From Gammaproteobacteria bacterium (GTDB taxonomy: Bacteria; Pseudomonadota; Gammaproteobacteria; Pseudomonadales; Halieaceae), in NCBI GenBank assembly GCA_030427485.1, contig JAUICG010000005.1, positions 140,629 to 204,628 of the forward strand: 64,000 nucleotides of DNA, read 5' to 3'. Under the pieces are notes generated by a model. It saw only the letters and a list, made by a program, of their open reading frames with translations. It was not told where the DNA came from and did not search any database. Shown in pieces: positions 1-7,491 of this stretch. Numbering within the stretch: position 1 is the first letter of the stretch; every line of letters starts with the position of its first letter. The position numbers and the translations under genes are program-made.

Positions 1-803
1 TGCTTGTCCGGCGCGGTGCAGCGCGCCTCGTCGACGTAGCCGTTCACCTCCCGCCACGGGCTGAGATGGACCTCGGCGCCGAGGTCCTCGAAATACTTGA
101 GATAGAAATACGCCACATTGGCCACCGCCGCGCGCGTGGCGGGCATCTTGAAACTGGGGCGCCGCCTGCCGTCGCCCTCGTCGTAGAGGAAGGAGTCGGG
201 CCAGCCCTCGAGCCCCTGCGGGGGCCACGCGTAGGTCATCTGCGGCAGTGGGTGGAGACCGGCGTCGCGGGCGAAGGCCGGGTCGTAGCCGAACATGTGC
301 GCGTAGAGGTAGATGAGCTTTTCTGACGTCGGGTCGCTGCCCGGCGCGAACGCGGACAGCGGCGCGCGCACATGGTCATTCAGCCGCCGGTACCAGCGGC
401 CTTCCGGACTCTCTGGCGGGAAGGACTCCAGCGTCGCGATGTACGCCTCGTAGGTGTGCGTCTTCTCGAACACGGTCCACGGCAGCGGCATCGCGAACAT
501 GAAATTGTTCAGCACGATCACCGAGGAGTGCGCGGCCACCTGCCGCCACGAGCTGGGCCGCAGGTCGGAGTGAACATACGATACCGGGTTGTCCGGGTTG
601 GTCTCGAAGTAGCATATCCACTGGTCCAGCTCGGTGTCGGGGTGCAGCCACATGCCGACGCGCGGCAGCGCGGCGCCCTGCTGTGCGGCCGGCGCGGTAT
701 CCGGCGCCACGCCTGTCGCGCAGGAGGCGGCGGTGAGGGCGGCCAGCACCAGCATCCCTGCGCGCAGTGCCGCCATCGCCCGTTGCTGCAAGGGCTGTGT
801 CAT
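1..803 (-). CDS. Lipoprotein of unknown function, truncated by window start
   Basis: The open frame runs from an ATG at 803 to the window edge (267 codons seen, no stop), so the C-terminus is missing. The N-terminus is a lipoprotein signal: a hydrophobic stretch at residues 11-26 and a lipobox ending in Cys28 (AASC). The rest is a soluble, Trp- and Tyr-rich domain with no motif I can name. The visible end (PWREVNGYVDEARC) is only loosely reminiscent of carbohydrate-active enzymes. It is probably an envelope-anchored protein facing the periplasm. It is divergent from the small gene at 933, and the short interval between them presumably holds both promoters. Coding is supported by natural residue composition across the whole frame, which the competing frames lack. 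Confidence 0.8.
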   Translation of the reverse strand, partial: MTQPLQQRAMAALRAGMLVLAALTAASCATGVAPDTAPAAQQGAALPRVGMWLHPDTELDQWICYFETNPDNPVSYVHSDLRPSSWRQVAAHSSVIVLNNFMFAMPLPWTVFEKTHTYEAYIATLESFPPESPEGRWYRRLNDHVRAPLSAFAPGSDPTSEKLIYLYAHMFGYDPAFARDAGLHPLPQMTYAWPPQGLEGWPDSFLYDEGDGRRRPSFKMPATRAAVANVAYFYLKYFEDLGAEVHLSPWREVNGYVDEARCTAPDK

Positions 804-932
804 CGACAATAAGGTACCTCAACACCGCCGGGGTCGAAACCCGCGCTCACGTCGCGCAATAGCCCCGCTCCCGCATTATTGGTCTACCATAGGATACACG
901 CCAGCGGGAATGTGAAGGGGGGGGGTGATATC

Positions 933-1406
933 GTGAACTGGGATGCAGTGGGCGCGGTTGCTGAAGCGATTGGCGGCATCGGCGTGATACTCACACTGGC
1001 TTACCTGTCCATCCAGATCCGCGGCAGCAACCGCGTGGCCAGCGGTCAGGCGCGGCAGTCGATGTCCGAATTCGCAATGGGCATCTCGAAGTTTCGCGCG
1101 GAGCACGCCGACAGGTACGCGAAGCTGGCATCCGGGGTCGACCTGAGTCCGGGGGATAAAGAGTTCCAGTACTGGAGCCACATGCAGATGCTGAGCTTCG
1201 GGGAAGCCTACTTTCACCAGTTCGAGCTCAGGCTGATGGCGGACTCGCACTGGCAGGGGTTTTCAAACTGGATGGAAAAGTATGTCGAAAGCCCCGGTTT
1301 TGAGGAGTTCTGGGCGCGTGAAGGGGCCAGCTTTTCGGCGGAGTATTGCGAGTGGGTCAATGAGAAGCGGGAAAATCGCCAGAGCCGGGTGACGCCGCAA
1401 ACCTGA
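933..1406 (+). CDS. Small single-TM protein of unknown function
   Basis: The protein is 157 aa from a GTG start. The GTG at 933 follows a G-rich purine tract (918-925) that serves as ribosome-binding site, and the longer upstream frame has no such site. The first residues (NWDAVGAVAEAIGGIGVI) followed by TLAYLSIQIR form one membrane helix. This layout is typical of a widespread family of unnamed bacterial proteins with an N-terminal helix and a cytosolic helical domain. Residues 40-150 are charged and aromatic, with a conserved-looking HQFELRLM segment. No enzymatic motif is visible. It is monocistronic and convergent with epmB. Confidence 0.75.
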   Translation: MNWDAVGAVAEAIGGIGVILTLAYLSIQIRGSNRVASGQARQSMSEFAMGISKFRAEHADRYAKLASGVDLSPGDKEFQYWSHMQMLSFGEAYFHQFELRLMADSHWQGFSNWMEKYVESPGFEEFWAREGASFSAEYCEWVNEKRENRQSRVTPQT

Positions 1407-1492
1407 CCAACGGCGGCTCGCAGTTCCGGCGCGAACAAACGCGCAGCGCGGCGTATCGCCGGGGCCCAGCAATCACTGCGCGCCAGCGCGCT

Positions 1493-2512
1493 TTACACGG
1501 GTAGCTGCAAACCGACCTTGGAGCCGGCCCCCGCGACCTCCCGCACCAGCTTCGGCACCAGGTAACCGGGCAGCCGCTCGGTGAGTTCGGCCAGCAGTGC
1601 CAGCGCGCGCTGCTCGGGCACGTCGAAGTGCGCGGCGCCCTGCACCCTGTCCAGCAGGTGCAGGTAATAGGGCAGCGCGCCCGCGGCGAAGAGTTGCTGG
1701 CACAGGTCCAGTTGCGCCTGCAGGCTGTCATTGATGTCGGCCAGCAGCACCGCCTGGTTCAACACGGTGATGTCGCGACTGCGCAGCGCCGCCAGCGCGG
1801 CCGCGACGCCCGCGTCGATCTCCCGGGCGTGGTTGCAGTGGATCACCATCACCGTCTGCAGCCCGGGGTGCGTGATCGCGTCCAGCAGGGGGTCGGTGAC
1901 GCGTTCGGGAATCACCACCGGCAGCCGGCTGTGAATGCGCAGGCGCCGCACATGCCCGATGGCCGCGACCTGTGCCACCAGTTCCCGCAGCTGTTCGTCC
2001 GTGGCCACCAGCGGGTCGCCGCCGCTCAGGATCACTTCCTCGATGCTGGTGTCCGCGGCGATAAGTTGCAGCGCCTCACGCCACTGCCGGCGGCTGTTCT
2101 GGTTGGCGCTGTAGGGAAAGTGGCGGCGGAAGCAGTAGCGGCAGTTCACCGCGCAGCCGCCGCTGACGATCAGCAGCACCCGGCCGTGGTACTTGTGGAT
2201 GACGCCGCGGTGGGGAATGGCCGCGCCGTTCTCGCCCACCGGGTCGCGCAGGAAGCCCGGGACCTCGAGCATCTCCCGCGAACTGGACAGCACCTGCAGC
2301 AGCAGCGGGTCGCGCGGGTCGCCGCGCCGCATGCGCTGCACGAAGCTGCGCGGCACCTTGAGCGCGAAGTCCTCGCCGGCGCCGGCGTCGTGGCCGACCG
2401 CCTGCGGGCTCAGCCCCAGCGTGCGCAGCAGTTCATCGCGCGAGGTAATCACGTCGCGCAGCTGCTGCTGCCAGTCGTCCCTGGCGTGGGCAAGTTGGAT
2501 GGTGGTCGGCAC
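1493..2512 (-). CDS. epmB: EF-P (R)-beta-lysylation protein EpmB (lysine 2,3-aminomutase-like)
   Basis: This 339-aa radical-SAM, PLP-dependent aminomutase converts L-alpha-lysine to (R)-beta-lysine, which EpmA attaches to elongation factor P to relieve polyproline stalling. The radical-SAM cluster motif CAVNCRYC is visible at Cys120, Cys124 and Cys127, followed by FRRHFPY as in the E. coli enzyme. ILSGGDPL, RIHSRLPVVIPERV and the C-terminal PYYLHLLDRVQGAAHF are family hallmarks. Length matches E. coli EpmB. The GTG at 2512 (protein begins with PTTIQ) gives the family length; the same frame stays open far upstream through the neighbouring gene, which is coincidence. In many relatives efp is divergently adjacent, but here that place is taken by a structured repeat and a glutamine-synthetase-like gene. 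Confidence 0.95.
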   Translation of the reverse strand: MPTTIQLAHARDDWQQQLRDVITSRDELLRTLGLSPQAVGHDAGAGEDFALKVPRSFVQRMRRGDPRDPLLLQVLSSSREMLEVPGFLRDPVGENGAAIPHRGVIHKYHGRVLLIVSGGCAVNCRYCFRRHFPYSANQNSRRQWREALQLIAADTSIEEVILSGGDPLVATDEQLRELVAQVAAIGHVRRLRIHSRLPVVIPERVTDPLLDAITHPGLQTVMVIHCNHAREIDAGVAAALAALRSRDITVLNQAVLLADINDSLQAQLDLCQQLFAAGALPYYLHLLDRVQGAAHFDVPEQRALALLAELTERLPGYLVPKLVREVAGAGSKVGLQLPV

Positions 2513-2594
2513 GGCGGACCTCGGGCAGTGCGGGATTGGCGAGCCGCATTGTAGCAGTGAATCGCCGGGCAGTCTGACCCCCACGCGCGACGGT

Positions 2595-2801
2595 AGTGGC
2601 CCGGTTTGAAATTTCATTGCCCGAGCCTGGGAGCCAGGGTGGCGGTCGGGACACCGGAGCGCCGGCCGCGCCAAAAAGCGCACATCCTTGTGCAGGCGCG
2701 GCCGGCCAGGCTCGGGTGGCGACGTCCTGTCGCCACACGGTCCCGACCGCCACCCTGCCTCCCAGGCTCTCGACACGCACCAAATTTCAAACCGGGCCAC
2801 T
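2595..2801 (-). repeat. Structured inverted repeat element, copy R1 (long form)
   Basis: The termini are a perfect 20-bp inverted repeat (2595-2614 with 2782-2801). Inside, 30-bp arms 2623-2652 and 2740-2769 pair with one mismatch. The core reads on the minus strand: an 8-bp hairpin with a 5-nt loop at 2716-2736, then a second hairpin around 2661-2706. Relative to R2-R4 the second hairpin is lengthened by a perfect 12-bp stem (2661-2672 with 2695-2706), with the conserved tip GCAC/GTGC still inside. The 408-bp gap between the divergent epmB and glutamine-synthetase-like genes contains little else. Function unknown; see findings. Confidence 0.9.
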
Positions 2802-2920
2802 ATCCGCGGCACTGGTACACGGAACTGGCGCAAAGCCCTTGAACCGCGCTCTGATCTATTGCGATACTCGTAGCCTGTAAACTGACAAACAGCATTGACG
2901 GGCAGGTTGGGCGAGACGCC

Positions 2921-4270
2921 GTGGATTCGGACACGCAGGCGATTAAGGACTGGTTGCAGGAACACGGGATTTCCGAGGTGGAGTGCCTGGTGCCCGACAT
3001 TACCGGCAATGCGCGCGGCAAGTTCGTGCCGGGCTCGCAATTCCTGTCGCGCGGAGAGCCGCGCCTGCCGGAAGGCATCCTGATCCAGTCGGTGACCGGG
3101 GAGTACTGCGACGAGCACTGGGACCTCGTCGAGCCGACCGACGCGGACATGCTCCTGAAGCCGGACGTCAACACCATGCGCCTGGTGCCTTGGGCGCGCG
3201 AGCCCACCGCCCAGATCATCCACGATTGCTACACGCAGTCCGGGGAGCCGCACCCGCTGTCCACGCGCAACGTGCTGCGCCGGGTGCTGGCTTTGTACGC
3301 GGAGCAGGGGCTGCAGCCGGTGGTCGCCCCGGAGGTCGAGTTTTTCCTGGTCGCGAAAAATGCCGACCCGGACAATGAACTGTGCGCGCCCAGCGGCCGC
3401 TCCGGGCGGCTGGAGTCCTCGCGCCGCTCCTACAGTATCGACGCGGTGGCCGAGTTCGAGGATTTTGTCGAGGATATCTACGACTACGCGCAGGCGCAGA
3501 ACCTGCAGGTCGGCTCGCTGATCCACGAGGACGGCGCCGCCCAGATGGAGATGAACTTCGAGCACGGCGATGCGATGAGCCTGGCGGACCAGGTGTTCGT
3601 GTTCAAGCGCACCGTGCGGGAAACGGCCCACAAGTACGGCATGTACGCCACGTTCATGGCCAAACCGATGCAGCGCGAGTGCGGCAGCGCCCTCCACATC
3701 CACCAGAGCGTGCTGCGCGCCGCCACCGGCGAGAGTATCTTCAGCGACGGAAAGGGCGGCTACACCGACACCTTCATGAGTTACATCGCCGGCCTGCAGC
3801 ACTACACGCCGCAGTTGATCAGCCTGTACGCGCCCAACGTCAACTCCTACCGCCGCCTGGCGCCCGAGGTGGCCGCGCCGATCAATCTCGCCTGGGGCTT
3901 CGACAACCGCACCACGGGCTTTCGCGTGCCGCCCAGCCGCCCGGATGCCGTGCGCGTGGAAAACCGGTTCCCGGGGGCCGACGTCAACCCCTACCTGGCG
4001 TTCGCCGCCACGCTGGCCAGCGGTTACCTCGGCATGCAGCAGAAGCTGGTGCCCACTGAGCCGCACCGGGGCACCGCCAACACCGAGAACGTGGAGGTGG
4101 TGCGCACGCTCGAGGAGGGGCTGCGGCACCTGCAGGATTCCTCCGAGGTGCGCGCGATATTTGGTGAACGCTTCCTGCGCGCTTACTGCGCGGTGAAGCG
4201 GCAGGAATTCGAGGAATTCAACCGGGTGATCAGTTCCTGGGAGCGGGAGCACCTGTTGTTGCAAGTCTGA
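2921..4270 (+). CDS. Glutamine synthetase family protein (gamma-glutamyl-amine ligase type)
   Basis: The 449-aa protein has the two-domain GS fold: a beta-Grasp N-domain (about 10-105) and a catalytic domain (about 110-445). Visible signature stretches are APEVEFFL (first metal Glu), HEDGAAQMEMNFEHGD, CGSALHIHQS and RVENRFPGADVNPYLAFA. The short length and divergent N-domain place it with PuuA-like gamma-glutamylpolyamine or other gamma-glutamyl-amine ligases rather than the housekeeping GlnA. It would join glutamate to an amine using ATP. The start is a GTG with only a weak purine tract upstream. No other putrescine-catabolism gene is nearby, so the amine substrate cannot be assigned. It is followed 105 bp downstream by mtnA on the same strand. 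Confidence 0.9.
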   Translation: MDSDTQAIKDWLQEHGISEVECLVPDITGNARGKFVPGSQFLSRGEPRLPEGILIQSVTGEYCDEHWDLVEPTDADMLLKPDVNTMRLVPWAREPTAQIIHDCYTQSGEPHPLSTRNVLRRVLALYAEQGLQPVVAPEVEFFLVAKNADPDNELCAPSGRSGRLESSRRSYSIDAVAEFEDFVEDIYDYAQAQNLQVGSLIHEDGAAQMEMNFEHGDAMSLADQVFVFKRTVRETAHKYGMYATFMAKPMQRECGSALHIHQSVLRAATGESIFSDGKGGYTDTFMSYIAGLQHYTPQLISLYAPNVNSYRRLAPEVAAPINLAWGFDNRTTGFRVPPSRPDAVRVENRFPGADVNPYLAFAATLASGYLGMQQKLVPTEPHRGTANTENVEVVRTLEEGLRHLQDSSEVRAIFGERFLRAYCAVKRQEFEEFNRVISSWEREHLLLQV

Positions 4271-4374
4271 ACACCCTATACCCTTCTGCCGGATACCGCC
4301 GACCGCCTGCTGCTGCGCGTCGCCGGCGTTTTCATTGATCACAACACGGCCGGGCAGCGGCCAGAGGAAACGCG

Positions 4375-5457
4375 ATGTTCAGTACCGATGACTTGTGCAG
4401 TTTGCGATGGGACCCCGTCAGCGAAAAAGTGGAGGTGATCGACCAGACGCTGCTGCCCCATGCACTGCGTTGGTGCCATCTGGATTCCCTGCAGGCGTTT
4501 TGCCACGCGATAAGCACCATGCAGGTGCGCGGCGCGCCGCTGATCGGGATTACCGCCGCGTTCGGACTGGCGCACGCGCTGTCGGAGGACGCGTCCGATG
4601 AGCACCTCGCGCGGGCCGCCGCGACCCTGCTGGCGACGCGTCCCACCGCGGTGAACCTGCGCTGGGCACTGGAGGAAATCCGCGTCGCCGTGCGCCACCT
4701 GGCGCCCGCCGAGCGGGCCGGCGCCGCGCTGGAGAAAGCCTGCGCGCTGCGCGAGGAGGATATCGCGAACTGTGAACGCATCGGCGACAACGGGCTGCAA
4801 TTGCTGCGCGCGCTGCCGACTGGTGATCGCCTCAATGTGATGACGCACTGCAACGCCGGCTGGCTTGCCGCCATCCAGTGGGGCACCGCGCTGGCGCCCG
4901 TTTACAAGGCGCACGCCGCCGGCCTGCCGGTGCATGTGTGGGTGTCCGAGACGCGGCCGCGCAACCAGGGCACCAACCTCACCGCGTGGGAGCTACAGCG
5001 CGCGGGCGTACCGTGCACCATCGTCGCGGACAACAGCTGCGGCCAGCTGATGCGGCAGGGCCGGGTGGACTGCGTGATCGTGGGCAGCGACCGCACCGCG
5101 GCCAATGGCGACGTCTGCAACAAGGTCGGGACCTACCTCAAGGCGCTGGCCGCGCAGGCCAGCAGCATCCCGTTCTACGTGGCGCTGCCGGAGTCGACCA
5201 TTGACTGGGACTGCCCCGACGGCGAGCAGATTCCGATCGAGGAGCGGGATGCGGCGGAGGTGCTGAGTATCGCCGGGCTCGATGCCGGCGGTGAACTGCT
5301 GGAAGTCAACCTGGCGGCGGCGCACAGCCAGGCGCTCAATCCCGCGTTCGATGTCACACCGTCATGGCTGGTGCAGTCGCTGGTGACGGAGCACGGAAAT
5401 TTCGCTGCCAGTGAAGAGGGATTGCAGAAACTGCGCGCCGTGGCGACCGGCGCCTGA
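4375..5457 (+). CDS. mtnA: S-methyl-5-thioribose-1-phosphate isomerase
   Basis: The 360-aa enzyme of the methionine salvage pathway isomerises 5-methylthioribose-1-phosphate to methylthioribulose-1-phosphate. Family motifs are complete: MQVRGAPLIG (49-58), THCNAGWLA with catalytic Cys159, ETRPRNQGTNLTAWEL, and GSDRTAANGDVCNKVGTY with catalytic Asp239. Length is typical. A purine-rich AGAGGAAA precedes the ATG at good spacing. The other salvage genes are not adjacent; a distant nucleosidase-like gene at 57165 might supply the pathway but its specificity is unknown. The gene is closed by a strong hairpin at 5470-5487. Confidence 0.96.
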   Translation: MFSTDDLCSLRWDPVSEKVEVIDQTLLPHALRWCHLDSLQAFCHAISTMQVRGAPLIGITAAFGLAHALSEDASDEHLARAAATLLATRPTAVNLRWALEEIRVAVRHLAPAERAGAALEKACALREEDIANCERIGDNGLQLLRALPTGDRLNVMTHCNAGWLAAIQWGTALAPVYKAHAAGLPVHVWVSETRPRNQGTNLTAWELQRAGVPCTIVADNSCGQLMRQGRVDCVIVGSDRTAANGDVCNKVGTYLKALAAQASSIPFYVALPESTIDWDCPDGEQIPIEERDAAEVLSIAGLDAGGELLEVNLAAAHSQALNPAFDVTPSWLVQSLVTEHGNFAASEEGLQKLRAVATGA

Positions 5458-5469
5458 GAAGAGGAGAAA

Positions 5470-5487
5470 GCGGGGCTGACGCCCCGC
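5470..5487. terminator. Hairpin between convergent genes
   Basis: A perfect 7-bp GCGGGGC/GCCCCGC stem with a TGAC loop lies in the 37-bp space between the stop codons of mtnA (plus) and the small gene at 5495 (minus). There is no T-run on either side, so if it stops transcription it is not a classical intrinsic terminator. Confidence 0.5.
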
Positions 5488-5494
5488 GGCGGTA

Positions 5495-5716
5495 TCAATA
5501 ATCGTCCAGCAGTAGTTCGTAGTCACCCAGCTCGTCGCGCAGGCGCTTCTGCTCCAACCGCTGTTCGGCCAGACGGCGTTTCGCCACCAGGCGCTGTTTC
5601 TCCGAGGACATCGGTACCAGGTCCTGCAGCATCTCGTCAGAAATGTCTGCCAGGCCCGGTTCGAAATCATCATCCAGCGGCTCAGGTGTCGAAGATTCCT
5701 GGTTACGTTCTCCCAT
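5495..5716 (-). CDS. Short acidic protein, PA3496-like
   Basis: This is a 73-aa highly charged protein with an Asp/Glu-rich N-half and a basic helical C-half (KRRLAEQRLEQKRLRDEL) ending in DYELLLDDY. The arrangement resembles the short PA3496 family, annotated as putative envelope-integrity proteins in pseudomonads; that match is by memory of pattern and is tentative. No signal peptide or membrane helix is present. A good ribosome-binding site (GGGAGGTGATT) precedes the ATG. The upstream region is the AT-richer part of the 665-bp gap shared divergently with gcvT. Confidence 0.7.
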   Translation of the reverse strand: MGERNQESSTPEPLDDDFEPGLADISDEMLQDLVPMSSEKQRLVAKRRLAEQRLEQKRLRDELGDYELLLDDY

Positions 5717-5857
5717 AAATCACCTCCCGATGATCTAACTCAGCCAACAGCGTGCCGCAGTGTTTTCCACTGGACGCTTTCGGCGAGTAAATCAAAAATC
5801 CATACGTTGAACAACGAAATTCTTGTGAGTATTCCGCAAATAAATTAGGCAAAAAGT

Positions 5858-5952
5858 CCGGCGGCCCGCCGCCTTCCGTGGCTCTCCCTGCGCACCGAAC
5901 TACGTCCCTGTAGAGTCCGTCCCTGGCATGGCGCAAGTGAGCGGGCCGCCGG
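5858..5952. repeat. Single inverted repeat with structured interior
   Basis: A perfect 12-bp inverted repeat (5858-5869 CCGGCGGCCCGC with 5941-5952) encloses about 70 nt. The interior has a smaller CTAC/GTAG hairpin and two copies of GTCCCTG. It differs in sequence from the R1-R4 family but lies in the same gene-free stretch as R2. It could be an independent structured repeat or RNA; only one copy was seen. Confidence 0.55.
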
Positions 5953-6079
5953 AGTATTGATAAAGCAAAATCAGTGCCAGCTTTCGAACGCTGCACCGAT
6001 GCCGCCTCGTCAGCACCTGTCCACCGCAGCCGAATGTCCGTGCCTGTTCATGATTGTTCGCTGCGTTGCGGACATCGGA

Positions 6080-6257
6080 AGTGGTTCAGTTCGATACTCG
6101 ATGATGGTCGAGAGCCTGAGTGGCGTTGGTACGGCCGGGACCGTGTGGCGACAGGACGTCGCCACCCGAGCCTGCACACGGACGTGCGCTTTTTGGCGTG
6201 TCCCGGCCGTACCAACGCCACTCGGGCTCGAACAGCCAGACTAGTAACCGAACCACT
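6080..6257 (+). repeat. Structured inverted repeat element, copy R2
   Basis: The outer ends AGTGGTTC/GAACCACT (6080-6087, 6250-6257) pair. The 30-bp arms 6112-6141 and 6200-6229 pair fully except for one G-T that would be a wobble in RNA. The 58-nt core 6142-6199 holds the hairpin GTGGCGAC-AGGAC-GTCGCCAC (6145-6165) and a second hairpin GCAC/GTGC followed by T5. It sits in the 665-bp gap 5717-6381 between divergent genes. Apart from this copy and the inverted repeat at 5858, the gap holds only presumed promoters. No glycine-riboswitch sequence was recognised before gcvT. Confidence 0.9.
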
Positions 6258-6381
6258 GTCCGGACACCACCGGCGTGCCGGTAAACCACACGCAAACAGC
6301 CCCGAGGACTTGCGACCCCAGGGGGGTCTGGTTAGAGTGGCGCATCGTTGCGACCACTGCCTACTAATTCGAGGAATCACC

Positions 6382-7491
6382 ATGACGCTGTTGCGCACGC
6401 CGCTGGATGCACTACACCGAGAGCTGGGCGCCAAGATGGTGCCGTTTGCCGGCTACGACATGCCGGTGCAGTACGCTGCGGGCATCATCAAGGAGCACCT
6501 GCACACGCGGCAGGCGGCAGGTTTGTTCGACGTGTCCCACATGGGGCAGGTGCTGATCGAGGGGCCGGGCAGCGCGGCCATGCTCGAGAGCCTGGTGCCG
6601 GTGGACGTGGCCGCGCTCGCGCCCGGTCAGCAGAGCTATGCGCTGTTTACCACGGACAGCGGCGGCGTACTGGACGACCTGATCATCACGCGCTGGCGCG
6701 AGGAGCAGTTTTTCCTGGTGGTGAACGCCGCGTGCAAGGCGCAGGATATCGACCACCTGCGCGCGCACCTCGCGGGCCAGTCGCTGACGGTGCTGGAGGA
6801 GCAGGCGCTGCTCGCGCTGCAGGGTCCCGTCGCGCGCGAGGTGATGCGGGCGTTGTGTCCCGAGGCGGCGGCGCTGACGTTCATGCACGGCTGCGCGGCG
6901 CGCATCGACGGGGTCGAGGTCTACATCACCTGCTCGGGCTACACCGGCGAGGACGGCTTTGAGATCTCCGTGCCGGCCGCCGCCGCCGAGGCACTGGCGC
7001 GCCGCCTGCTGGCATTCGAGTCGGTGCAGCCGATTGGCCTCGGCGCCCGCGATTCGCTGCGGCTCGAGGCGGGCCTGTGCCTGTACGGCCATGAACTAAC
7101 GACGGAGATCGACCCGGTGCAGGCCGGCCTGCTCTGGTCGATCAGCAAATCGCGCCGCGAAGACGGCGCGCGCGCGGGCGGTTTTCCGGGCGCGCCGGTG
7201 ATTTTCGCGCGCATCGCCGACAAGCCGCCGCTGTGTCGCGTCGGCCTCACCGTGGACGGCAAGCGACCGGTGCGCGAGCAGCAGGCGGTGCTGGATGCGT
7301 CCGGCCGCCGGGTGGGCGAAATCTGCTCGGCCTGCTACGGCGCCAGCGTCGGCGGCCCGATCGCGATGGCCTATGTGGAGCGAGCGCTGGGCCAGCCCGG
7401 CACGAAACTGCAGGTGGCGGTGCGCGACAAACAGGTGCCGGTGACGGTAACGGCGATGCCCTTCACTCCCCGGAACTACTTCCGGGGTTGA
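6382..7491 (+). CDS. gcvT: Aminomethyltransferase (glycine cleavage system T protein)
   Basis: The 369-aa T protein transfers the methylene group of the aminomethylated H protein to tetrahydrofolate, releasing ammonia. Family signatures run throughout: RTPLDALHRELGAKMVPFAGYDMPVQY, FDVSHMGQ, QSYALFTTDSGGVLDDLI, YTGEDGFEI, GLGARDSLRLEAGLCLYGHEL and the C-terminal barrel motif RVGEICSACYGASVGGPIAMAYV. The ATG at 6382 with GAGGAA upstream gives family length; the frame is open further upstream only through repeat R2. The gcvH and gcvP partners are not in this window. The last 29 bp overlap the end of the convergent batD-like gene. Confidence 0.96.
   Translation: MTLLRTPLDALHRELGAKMVPFAGYDMPVQYAAGIIKEHLHTRQAAGLFDVSHMGQVLIEGPGSAAMLESLVPVDVAALAPGQQSYALFTTDSGGVLDDLIITRWREEQFFLVVNAACKAQDIDHLRAHLAGQSLTVLEEQALLALQGPVAREVMRALCPEAAALTFMHGCAARIDGVEVYITCSGYTGEDGFEISVPAAAAEALARRLLAFESVQPIGLGARDSLRLEAGLCLYGHELTTEIDPVQAGLLWSISKSRREDGARAGGFPGAPVIFARIADKPPLCRVGLTVDGKRPVREQQAVLDASGRRVGEICSACYGASVGGPIAMAYVERALGQPGTKLQVAVRDKQVPVTVTAMPFTPRNYFRG

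Noticed and set aside
376..825. 149-codon minus-strand frame overlapping the first lipoprotein
   Set aside because: Arg/Ala-rich nonsense composition; another frame on the same strand gives a lipoprotein with signal peptide.
2595..2801. R elements as integron attC sites, CRISPR repeats or retron RNA
   Set aside because: No integrase, cas or reverse-transcriptase gene is present, spacing is irregular, and attC consensus ends were not seen.
1493..4342. A continuous minus-strand frame of 949 codons covering epmB and antisense to the glutamine-synthetase gene
   Set aside because: Only the last 339 codons look like protein (EpmB). The rest mirrors codon bias of the plus-strand gene and crosses repeat R1.
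5703..5996. 97-codon minus-strand frame in the 5717-6381 gap
   Set aside because: It spans the inverted repeat at 5858-5952 and has no recognisable protein character.
5974..6381. N-terminal extension of gcvT through repeat R2
   Set aside because: The extension is translation of the repeat core; the ATG at 6382 has a ribosome-binding site and gives the family length.
6241..6381. Possible glycine riboswitch upstream of gcvT
   Set aside because: No sequence like the glycine aptamer core was recognised in this leader.
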